From the NCBI GenBank assembly GCA_021821195.1, contig JAKACT010000008.1:1-53053 (forward strand): DNA of 53,053 bases. Direction: 5' to 3'. The first letter of the stretch is position 1; the number at the start of each line of letters is the position of its first letter. Source of the stretch: Pseudomonadota bacterium. GTDB taxonomy: Bacteria; Pseudomonadota; Gammaproteobacteria; Xanthomonadales; Xanthomonadaceae. A model generated the notes under the pieces. The model was given only the letters and a program-made list of their open reading frames with translations. It was not told the DNA's origin and ran no database searches. The position numbers and the translations under genes were made by a program. Of this stretch, positions 45,112 to 52,648 are shown piece by piece.

Positions 45112-48100
45112 TCAGGCATGGCCGGCGTCGGCCGTCCTGCGCTTCAGCACGTAGTACAGCAACGGGATCACCACCAGCGTGAGGACGGTGCTGACCAGGA
45201 TGCCGAAGATCAGCGAAATCGCCAGGCCGTTGAAGATCGGATCGTCCAGGATGAAGAACGCGCCCAGCATCGCCGCCACGCCGGTCAGCACGATGGGCTT
45301 GGCGCGCACCGCGCAGGCATCGATCACCGCGTCCACCAGCGGTACGCCGCGCTCGGTTTCCTGGTTGATGAAGTCCACCAGCAGGATCGAGTTGCGGACG
45401 ATGATGCCGGCCAGCGCGATCATGCCGATCATGCTGGTGGCGGTGAACTGCTTGCCCAGCAGGGCGTGGCCAGGCATCACCCCGATCACGGTCAGCGGGA
45501 TCGGCGCCATGATCACCAGTGGCACCAGGTAGCTGCGGAACTGCGCGACCACCAGCAGGTAGATCAGCACCATGCCGGCGGCGTAAGCAATCCCCATGTC
45601 GCGGAAGGTTTCAAAGGTGATCTGCCACTCGCCGTCCCACTTCACCGCGTAGCCGCTGGTGTCCGCCGGCTGGGTGATGAAGGTCTGCGCAAGCTGCTGC
45701 CCCGCCACCTTGTGGTCGTCCAGCTGGCTGACGATGCCGAACATGCCGTACAGCGGGCTGTCCAGTTCGCCGGCCTCGTCCGCCGTCACGTAGACCACCG
45801 GCAGGCCGTCCTTGTGGTGGATGGCGCCGTCCCACGTCGCTTTCTCCACCCGCACCAACTCGGACAGCGGCACCAGCTGGCCCTGCCCGCCGCGCACCTT
45901 CAGCGCCAGCAGCGACGCCAGTGAGCTCTGGTCCTGCGCCGGCAGGCGCAGGCGCACCGGGCGCGGGTATTTCGATGCGCCGTCATGGACGTAGGCGGCG
46001 TCGAAGCCGGACACGCCCATCGCGATGGCATCGGCAATCGCCGACTGCGGCACGCCGAGGCGCGCGGCGCGCGCGCGGTCGACCACGATCTGCTCGCGCG
46101 GGGCAGCGGCTTCGACGCTGGTGTCGATGTCGACGATGCCTTCCGTCGCGGCGAAGCGGTCCTTTGCCAAGGCCAGCGCGACCTTGCGCTGGCCGGCGTA
46201 GTCCGGGCCATAGACTTCAGCCACCAACGGCGAGAGCACCGGCGGACCCGGCGGCACTTCCACCACCTTCACCGAGGCGCCGTATTTCGCCCCGACCCTG
46301 GCCAGCATCGGCCGCATCGCCAGCGCGATCTCGTGGCTCTGGCGGTTGCGCGCGTGCTTGTCCACCAGGTTGACCTGCAGGTCGCCGACATTGCTGCCGC
46401 TGCGCAGGAAGTACTGCCGCACCAGGCCGTTGAAATTGATCGGCGCGGCGGTGCCGGCGTAGGCCTGGTAGTCCAGCACCTCCGGCACGGTGTCCAGCTT
46501 CGCCGCCAGCTCGGCCAGCAGCGCGTTGGTCTGCTCCAGCGTGCTGCCCTCCGGCATGTCCACCACCACCTGCACCTCGGACTTGTTGTCCAGCGGCAGC
46601 ATCTTCAGCACCACCAGCTTGAACACCGCCAGCGACGCGGATAGCAGCACCAACCCCGCCATGCCGGCGAACAGCAGGCCGCGCTTGCGCGCCGCACCGT
46701 CGCCGCGCAGGAACGGCGACATCACCCGCTCGAACAGCCGATGCAACCAGCTGGCCTGCCCGCTCTTGTCGGGAGCGTCCTCGTGCGCGTGGTCGCCTTC
46801 GGCCGCATGTCCGTGACGGGACAGCAGCTTCAGCGACAGCCACGGCGTCACGACCAGCGCAATCGCCAGCGACAGCAGCATGCCAACCGAAGCGTTGATC
46901 GGGATCGGCCGCATGTAAGGACCCATCAGCCCGGACACGAAGGCCATCGGCATCAGCGCGGCGATCACGGTGAAGGTGGCCAGGATGGTCGGCCCGCCCA
47001 CTTCGTCCACCGCCGGCGGGATTGCCTCGAACAGGGTCTTGCCGCCGCGCGCCATGTGCCGGTGGATGTTCTCCACCACCACGATGGCGTCGTCGACGAG
47101 GATGCCGATCGAGAAGATCAACGCGAACAGCGAGACACGGTTGAGGGTGAAGCCCATCACCTTCGAGGCGAACAGCGTGACCGCCAGCGTCAGCACCACC
47201 GCCGCGCCGACCACGATGGCCTCGCGCCAGCCGAGCGCGAACAGCACCAGCAGCACCACGCTGCCGGTGGCGAACACCAGTTTCTGGATCAGCTTCTGCG
47301 CCTTGTCGCTGGCGCTGGCGCCGTAGTCGCGGGTCACGCTGGCCTGCACGCCCTGCGGGATCAATTCACCCTGGAGCTGCTCGATGCGCTTGCCGACCGC
47401 GGTGGTGATGTCGCTGGCATTGCTGCCCGGTTTCTTGGCGATGGCAATGGTCACCGCCGGCGCACTGCCGGCCTTCGGGCCGTTGCGTCCCGCGGGTGCG
47501 CCGTGCCAGACGTACTGGCGGGCGAGATCGCCGCGCGCCTCGATGGTGGCCACGTCGGACAGCAGCAGCGGCTTGCCGCCATGGCTGCCGACCACCAGCC
47601 CCGCCACGTCCTCGGCGCTGGCCAGGTAGCTCCCCGCCGTCACCGGCACCGCGCCCTGCGCGGCGTCCACGCGCTCGCCAGCCTGGTGCACCACGTTGGC
47701 GGCTTGCAGCGCCTGCGCCAGGTCGTTGCCACCCATCCCGTAGGCGGCCAGCTTGGCCGCGTCCAGCGTCACCAGCACGCTGCGGTCGGGCGCACCGATC
47801 GTATAGACGTCACGGGTGCCGGGGATGCGCTTGAGTTCGGCTTCCAGCGTATGCGCTACTTCGCCCAGCGCGGTGGCGTCCATGTGCGGATCATCGCTCC
47901 ACAGGGTCAGCGCCATCACCGGCACATCATCAATCCCCTTGGGCTTGACGATGGGCTGGCCGACGCCGGCGCGCTGCGGTAGGAAATCCGCGTTCGAGAA
48001 CACCTGGTTGTACAGGCGCACCAGCGCCGGCTGGCGCTGCACGCCGACTTCGAATTCGACCGTCAGCACCGCCATGCCGGGGCGGCTGATCGAATACACG

Positions 48101-48363
48101 TGCTTGACGCCCTCGATCTCCGAAAGCTTCTGTTCCAGCGGCGTGGCCACCCATTGCTCGACATCGCGCGCGCCGGCGCCATCGAACGGGACGATGACGT
48201 TGGCCATCGTCACGTCGATCTGCGGCTCTTCCTCGCGCGGGGTGATCGCCACCGCCAGCAAGCCCAGCAGCAGGCCCATGATCGCCAGGATGGGGGTCAG
48301 CGGATTGCGCTGGAACGCCGCCGCCAGCCGACCGGAAATGCCCAGGCGCTGCCCGTCAGTCAC
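45112..48363 (-). CDS. RND efflux pump, inner-membrane permease
   Basis: A 1083-residue proton-driven transporter of the AcrB/CzcA superfamily: helix 1 near residue 25, a periplasmic porter domain (GVKHVYSISRPGMAVLTVEF), the second helix block with GILVDDAIVVVENIHRHM (proton-relay aspartates), a second porter domain, and a last block ending LLYYVLKRRTADAGHA. Between the two halves a His/acid-rich loop, HGHAAEGDHAHED (517-529), could bind metal. Start taken as the GTG at 48363, with GGAGG six bases upstream; it overlaps the adaptor stop by 8 bases. No outer-membrane factor gene is in the window. Substrate unknown. Confidence 0.92.
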   Translation of the reverse strand: MTDGQRLGISGRLAAAFQRNPLTPILAIMGLLLGLLAVAITPREEEPQIDVTMANVIVPFDGAGARDVEQWVATPLEQKLSEIEGVKHVYSISRPGMAVLTVEFEVGVQRQPALVRLYNQVFSNADFLPQRAGVGQPIVKPKGIDDVPVMALTLWSDDPHMDATALGEVAHTLEAELKRIPGTRDVYTIGAPDRSVLVTLDAAKLAAYGMGGNDLAQALQAANVVHQAGERVDAAQGAVPVTAGSYLASAEDVAGLVVGSHGGKPLLLSDVATIEARGDLARQYVWHGAPAGRNGPKAGSAPAVTIAIAKKPGSNASDITTAVGKRIEQLQGELIPQGVQASVTRDYGASASDKAQKLIQKLVFATGSVVLLVLFALGWREAIVVGAAVVLTLAVTLFASKVMGFTLNRVSLFALIFSIGILVDDAIVVVENIHRHMARGGKTLFEAIPPAVDEVGGPTILATFTVIAALMPMAFVSGLMGPYMRPIPINASVGMLLSLAIALVVTPWLSLKLLSRHGHAAEGDHAHEDAPDKSGQASWLHRLFERVMSPFLRGDGAARKRGLLFAGMAGLVLLSASLAVFKLVVLKMLPLDNKSEVQVVVDMPEGSTLEQTNALLAELAAKLDTVPEVLDYQAYAGTAAPINFNGLVRQYFLRSGSNVGDLQVNLVDKHARNRQSHEIALAMRPMLARVGAKYGASVKVVEVPPGPPVLSPLVAEVYGPDYAGQRKVALALAKDRFAATEGIVDIDTSVEAAAPREQIVVDRARAARLGVPQSAIADAIAMGVSGFDAAYVHDGASKYPRPVRLRLPAQDQSSLASLLALKVRGGQGQLVPLSELVRVEKATWDGAIHHKDGLPVVYVTADEAGELDSPLYGMFGIVSQLDDHKVAGQQLAQTFITQPADTSGYAVKWDGEWQITFETFRDMGIAYAAGMVLIYLLVVAQFRSYLVPLVIMAPIPLTVIGVMPGHALLGKQFTATSMIGMIALAGIIVRNSILLVDFINQETERGVPLVDAVIDACAVRAKPIVLTGVAAMLGAFFILDDPIFNGLAISLIFGILVSTVLTLVVIPLLYYVLKRRTADAGHA

Positions 48364-49447
48364 GGCTCGCCTCCGCTGCCTTGCGCTGCGCGGCAATCGC
48401 CCGGGTGGCGGCCACCGGATCGCTGGCCACCACCTCGCCCGCCTTCAACCCGGCGATCACTTCCACCGCATCGCCGCTGCGCGCGCCCAGCCGCAGCTGG
48501 CGCAGCAGCAGGCGACCGTCCTGCACCACGTACACGCCCGACAGTTCGCCGCGCTGGGCGATGCTGGCGGCGGGGATGCGCACGGCTGCCGCCGGCGTGC
48601 CGGCCCTGCCCTGCGCATCGGCGCTGAACACCACCTTGGCGGTGGTGCCCGGCGCCGGCTGCGGCTCCAGCGCCGGTAGGTTCACGCGCACGTTGACGCT
48701 GTGGCTGGCCGGATCGGCCGCCGGGAACACGACCACTTCCGAAGGCGCGACCTTGCGACCGTCACCCAGCAGCACCTGCGCGCGCGGATCCTTGCGGATC
48801 GCCTCGGCGCGGGTCTGCGGGATGGCGACTTCGATGCGCAGCGCGTCCGGCGCGTACACCGTCAGCAGCGGCATGCCGGGGGCGACGGTCTCGCCGGGCT
48901 CGACGTCACGCCTTGCCACCACGCCATCGAACGGCGCACGCACCACCGTGTACTGCGACTGCTGCGCGGCCTGCGCCAGCATCGCCGCGGCGGCGTTGCG
49001 TGCGGCCACCGCGGAGTCGCGCGCCGCCCGCGCCTGGTCGATCTGCGCCTTCGACACGTACTGCGCCTCGGCCAGCGCGGCAAAGCGCCGGTAGTTCTGC
49101 TCCGCCTCGCTGGCCGAAGCTTCCGCCGCACGCAGCTGGGCGCGCGCGGCGTTGGCGGCGGCGTCCTGCTCCACCGCGGTGATGCGCAGCAGCACCTCGC
49201 CGGCGCGGACGCGATCATTCACGTCCACCGCGACGGCCGCCACCCGCCCCGCCGTCTGCGCGGCAAGATCGGCGCGGCGCACCGCCTCGACCACGCCATC
49301 CCAACCCTGCCCGGGCAAGGCGCCACCTTCGGCCACGGTGAACGTGGCCAGATCCTTGGGCAGGGCCGGCGTGGCGACGGGAGCATCGCCGCCGCAGGCC
49401 GCCAGGGCCAGCAGGGTGGGCAACAGCAGGGGCCGCAGCTTGCGCAT
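48356..49447 (-). CDS. RND efflux periplasmic adaptor lipoprotein
   Basis: A 363-residue membrane fusion protein with lipobox LAAC (C18), a barrel-sandwich/lipoyl half (GRVAAVAVDVNDRVRAGEVLLRI), an alpha-helical hairpin rich in Ala (about 80-150), the second lipoyl half (YTVVRAPFDGVVARRDVEPGETVAPG), and beta-barrel and C-terminal domains. Pairs with the pump encoded next. The second of two adjacent ATGs (49447) has the better distance from AGGAG. Confidence 0.9.
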   Translation of the reverse strand: MRKLRPLLLPTLLALAACGGDAPVATPALPKDLATFTVAEGGALPGQGWDGVVEAVRRADLAAQTAGRVAAVAVDVNDRVRAGEVLLRITAVEQDAAANAARAQLRAAEASASEAEQNYRRFAALAEAQYVSKAQIDQARAARDSAVAARNAAAAMLAQAAQQSQYTVVRAPFDGVVARRDVEPGETVAPGMPLLTVYAPDALRIEVAIPQTRAEAIRKDPRAQVLLGDGRKVAPSEVVVFPAADPASHSVNVRVNLPALEPQPAPGTTAKVVFSADAQGRAGTPAAAVRIPAASIAQRGELSGVYVVQDGRLLLRQLRLGARSGDAVEVIAGLKAGEVVASDPVAATRAIAAQRKAAEASRD

Positions 49448-49472
49448 CATTTTCTCCTCTCGGGCAACGGCG

Positions 49473-49688
49473 TCAGCAACGGCTGCAGGACGCACCGTCG
49501 CCGCGGCCGATACCGAGCTTCTTCATCACCATCGCGGCGGGACAGAAGCCGGTGAACGCGGACTGGAACAGATTGGCGCCGATGAACACGGTCAGCCAGA
49601 AGAAGTTGGGGTGGACGAACTGGGTCAGCAGCACACTGATCAGCACCATCACGCCGGCAAAAGCCTGTACGGCTCGATCGAGGGTCAT
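49473..49688 (-). CDS. DUF2892 (YgaP-like) small membrane protein
   Basis: A 71-residue protein with two hydrophobic helices (about 8-24 and 30-47) and the conserved GFCPA (C49). It ends in a C-terminal CxxC (C68-S-R-C71). The same transmembrane domain is fused to rhodanese in YgaP and occurs alone in BigR-type operons. GGAG precedes the ATG. Between sqr and the efflux genes. Confidence 0.88.
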   Translation of the reverse strand: MTLDRAVQAFAGVMVLISVLLTQFVHPNFFWLTVFIGANLFQSAFTGFCPAAMVMKKLGIGRGDGASCSRC

Positions 49689-49712
49689 GTCATTTCTCCT
49701 TGGTGTTTGGAT

Positions 49713-51002
49713 TCAGTTGGAACGCTTGACGTCCTTCAGCCGCTCGATGCCGAGCAGGCCAAGGATGTATTTCTCGTAGATCGGTTCGCTGGTGCCATGG
49801 CGCATCTTGTAGAGGAAGTACTTCTCGAAGCCGATCTTGGCCAGGTGCACCCACTTGCCGATCCTGGTCCAGGTGACGTTGCGCGGCGGGATCTGCGGCA
49901 GCGCCACGAAGGCCGCGCCGGTATCGCCCATGTCGGCCAGGCAGACCGCGTTCCAGGTGCCTTCGAAGTCCGCCGTCTCGCCCTTCAGTTCGGCCTGGAT
50001 GTTGCGCACGATGGTGGTGACCATCGACTCGATCATGAAGCCGGTCTTGGGCGCACCGGTGGGGATCGGCGTGGCCTCCACCGGCGGGATCGCCACGCAC
50101 ACGCCGGCGGAGAAGATCTTCGGGTACCTGGGGCTGCGCTGGTGCTTGTCCACGATCACGAAACCGCGCGGGTTGCACAGGCCCTCGACCGCGGCCACCG
50201 CCTCCACGCCCTTGAACGCCGGCAGCAGCATGGAGAACGCGAACGGCAGCACCTGCGGCTCCAGCGGCTGGCCCTTTTCGTCATGCGGCACCACGGTCAT
50301 CTCGCCGTCGCGCACCTCCGCCACCTTGCTGTTCACCACCCACTTGATGTGGCGCTGGCGCATCTCCGATTCCATCAGGCCCTTGGAATCGCCCACGCCG
50401 CCCAGACCCATGTGGCCGATGTACGGCTCACTGCTCACGAAGGTCATCGGCACCTTGTCGCGCAGCTTGCGCTTACGCAGGTCGGCGTCGACGATCATCG
50501 CGAACTCGTAGGCCGGGCCGAAGCAGCTGGCGCCCTGCACCGCGCCGATCACGACCGGGCCGGGATTTTGCAGGAATGCCTGGTAGGCCTCCCACGCATG
50601 CGCGGCGTGCGGGGTGGTGCAGACCGACTGGGTGAAGCCGGCGTCCGGACCGGTGCCGGGCACTTCCTCGAAGGCCAGTTTCGGGCCGGTGCAGACCAGC
50701 AGGTAGTCGTAGCCGATGCGCTCGCCCTTGCCGGTGACCACGGCATCGCCGGCGGCATCGACCTGCGCCACGCCACTGCCGTCGAAGCGGATGCCGTGGC
50801 GGCCGACGTGTTCGGCCACGTCCAGGCTGATCTCGTCGCGCTTGCGCCAGCCCACCGCCAGCCAGGGGTTGGACGGCGTGAAGCCGAAGCTGTCGCCGTT
50901 GCCTACCAGCACGATCTCGTGCCCCTTGCCCAGCGTTTCGCGCAGTTCGTAGACCGCGCTCATGCCACCAAGCCCGGCGCCCACCACCACAATCCTGGCC
51001 AT
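49713..51002 (-). CDS. sqr: Sulfide:quinone oxidoreductase, type I
   Basis: Oxidises sulfide to sulfane sulfur and passes electrons to the quinone pool at the inner membrane. The 429-residue protein has the FAD site GAGLGGMS, SNPWLAVGWRKRD, and all three redox cysteines: C128 (SVCTTPHA), C160 (GASCFGPAYEF) and C354 (WNAVCLADMGD). These match C128, C160 and C356 of the Acidithiobacillus ferrooxidans enzyme in context and spacing. The amphipathic C-terminal region (WVHLAKIGFEKYFLYKMR) fits membrane attachment. The ATG at 51002 follows GGAGG. First gene of the minus-strand cluster, divergent from the BigR-like regulator. Confidence 0.95.
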   Translation of the reverse strand: MARIVVVGAGLGGMSAVYELRETLGKGHEIVLVGNGDSFGFTPSNPWLAVGWRKRDEISLDVAEHVGRHGIRFDGSGVAQVDAAGDAVVTGKGERIGYDYLLVCTGPKLAFEEVPGTGPDAGFTQSVCTTPHAAHAWEAYQAFLQNPGPVVIGAVQGASCFGPAYEFAMIVDADLRKRKLRDKVPMTFVSSEPYIGHMGLGGVGDSKGLMESEMRQRHIKWVVNSKVAEVRDGEMTVVPHDEKGQPLEPQVLPFAFSMLLPAFKGVEAVAAVEGLCNPRGFVIVDKHQRSPRYPKIFSAGVCVAIPPVEATPIPTGAPKTGFMIESMVTTIVRNIQAELKGETADFEGTWNAVCLADMGDTGAAFVALPQIPPRNVTWTRIGKWVHLAKIGFEKYFLYKMRHGTSEPIYEKYILGLLGIERLKDVKRSN

Positions 51003-51045
51003 CTCGCACCTCCGGTCAGCCACATCGGCCCGGATAAATTAGCTG

Positions 51046-51074
51046 TTGCTTATATTAGTGTCAACTGATATAAA
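51046..51074. promoter_or_regulatory. Divergent sqr and bigR-like promoters with AT-rich operator
   Basis: Arms TTATATTAGT (51050-51059) and ACTGATATAA (51064-51073) are complementary at 9 of 10 positions around GTCA. On the plus strand TTGCTT (51046-51051), 17 bases, TATAAA (51069-51074) forms the regulator promoter. On the minus strand TTGACA (51059-51064), 17 bases, TAATTT (51036-51041) forms the sqr promoter. One repressor dimer would cover both. Confidence 0.8.
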
Positions 51075-51111
51075 TTCAAGCCACAGATCCAGCCCGCTGC
51101 CGTCCCGCTGC

Positions 51112-51465
51112 ATGCCCACGACCCGCCACTCCCCACCACTCGCCATCGGCATGGACCCTGAAGCCATGCGCGCACACGCCGGCGACGCCGCGCGGCTGCT
51201 GCGCGCGCTGGCCAACGACAAGCGGCTGATGCTGCTGTGCCTGCTGTTCGACGGGGAGCGCTCGGTGGGCGAACTCAATGCCCGGGTCGACCTGAGCCAG
51301 TCGGCGCTGTCGCAGCACCTGGCAGTGCTGCGCAATGACGGACTGGTCACCACGCGGCGCGAAGGGCAGACGATCCTCTACGCGCTGGCCGATGGCCCGG
51401 CCCAGCGCGTCATCGAAACCCTGCACGGCATCTATTGCGGCGCCGATCCCGCCTGCGAGGCCTGA
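51112..51465 (+). CDS. BigR/SqrR-type persulfide-sensing ArsR-family repressor
   Basis: A 117-residue winged-helix protein (ALANDKRLMLLCLLFDGERSVGEL, LSQSALSQHLAVLRNDGLVTTRREGQTILYAL). The two cysteines used by BigR/SqrR to form an internal sulfur bridge are present at C43 and C109, with the same 66-residue spacing as C42/C108 of Xylella BigR. A third, C115, lies near the C-terminus. Sulfide or persulfide should release it from the operator in front of sqr. The ATG at 51112 is used; ATGs at 51151 and 51166 are possible, and no good ribosome-binding site decides. Confidence 0.9.
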   Translation: MPTTRHSPPLAIGMDPEAMRAHAGDAARLLRALANDKRLMLLCLLFDGERSVGELNARVDLSQSALSQHLAVLRNDGLVTTRREGQTILYALADGPAQRVIETLHGIYCGADPACEA

Positions 51466-51468
51466 CCG

Positions 51469-52648
51469 CTACGCCGCCGCGAAGCGCGCGGCGCCACCGA
51501 TCCAGCGGTCGACGATGCGATCCGCCAGCTGCGGCGCCTCCGCCAGCAGCCGGTCCGCGAGTGCATGCACCTGCGGCAGCAGGTCGGCATCGCGCGCCAG
51601 GTCGGCCATGCGGAACGCGGCGAGCCCGGTCTGGCGGGTGCCCAGCAGCTCGCCGGGGCCGCGCAGCTGCAGGTCCTTCTCGGCGATGGCGAAGCCGTCA
51701 TTGGTCTGGCGCAGCGTATCGAGGCGCTCGCGCGCCATCGCCGACAGCGGCGACTGGTACAGCAGCACGCAGCTCGACGCCGCGCTGCCGCGCCCGACCC
51801 GCCCGCGCAGCTGGTGCAGCTGGGCCAGCCCGAGCCGCTCGGCATTCTCGATCACCATCAGCGAGGCGTTGGGCACGTCCACGCCCACTTCGATCACCGT
51901 GGTCGCCACCAGCAGGCCCACTTCGCCCTGCTTGAACGCGCGCATGGTGGCCTGCTTCTCCGCCGCCTTCATGCGCCCGTGCACCAGCGCCACCCGCACG
52001 CCGGGCAGCGCCGCCTGCAGCGCCTCGAAGGTGGATTGCGCGGCCTGCGCGACCACTTCCTCGGACTCGTCGATGATCGTGCACACCCAGTAGGCCTGCC
52101 GGCCCTCCGCACAGGCCACGCGGATGCGCTCGACCAGTTCCGGGCGACGTTCCGCCGCCAGCGCGATGGTGGTCACCGGGGTCCGGCCGGGCGGCAGCTC
52201 ATCGATGGCCGACACGTCGAGATCGGCATAGGCGCTCATCGCCAGCGTGCGCGGGATGGGGGTGGCGGTCATCACCAGCTGGTGCGGCACGCTGCCCTTG
52301 CCCTTGTCGCGCAGGGCCAACCGCTGGTGCACGCCGAAGCGGTGCTGCTCGTCGACGATGGCCAGTGCCAGGTCGTGGAAGTCCACGCCTTCCTGCATCA
52401 GCGCATGGGTGCCAACCACGACCTGCGCCGCGCCCGAGGCAACGTCGTGCAGCGCCTGCGTTCGCGCCTTGCCGGTGACCTTGCCGGCCAGCCAGCACAC
52501 GCGCAGGCCCAGTGGCTCCAGCCAGCCGCGCAGGTTGTTGAGGTGCTGCTCGGCCAGCAGCTCGGTCGGTGCCATCAGCGCGGCTTGCCGTCCGTCGGCG
52601 ACGGCGAGCAGCGCCGCCATCGCCGCGACCACGGTCTTGCCGCTGCCT
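51469..52648 (-). pseudogene. recG: recG, 3' part only, interrupted by an insertion sequence
   Basis: About 393 codons of the ATP-dependent DNA helicase RecG remain: Walker A GSGKT, MAPTELLAEQHL, VVGTHALMQEGVDF, IVDEQHRFGVHQR, VMTATPIPRTLAM, then the second RecA domain with VEVGVDVPNA, QLRGRVGRG and the RecG tail AIAEKDLQLRGPGELLGTRQTG. Family members are near 700 residues; the wedge/OB domain that binds branched DNA is missing. Homology stops exactly at the GSGKT loop, and lower-GC sequence of a different character begins at 52649. The reading frame runs about 40 codons into that DNA, but these codons are not RecG. Converges on the BigR-like gene with 3 bases between. Confidence 0.88.
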
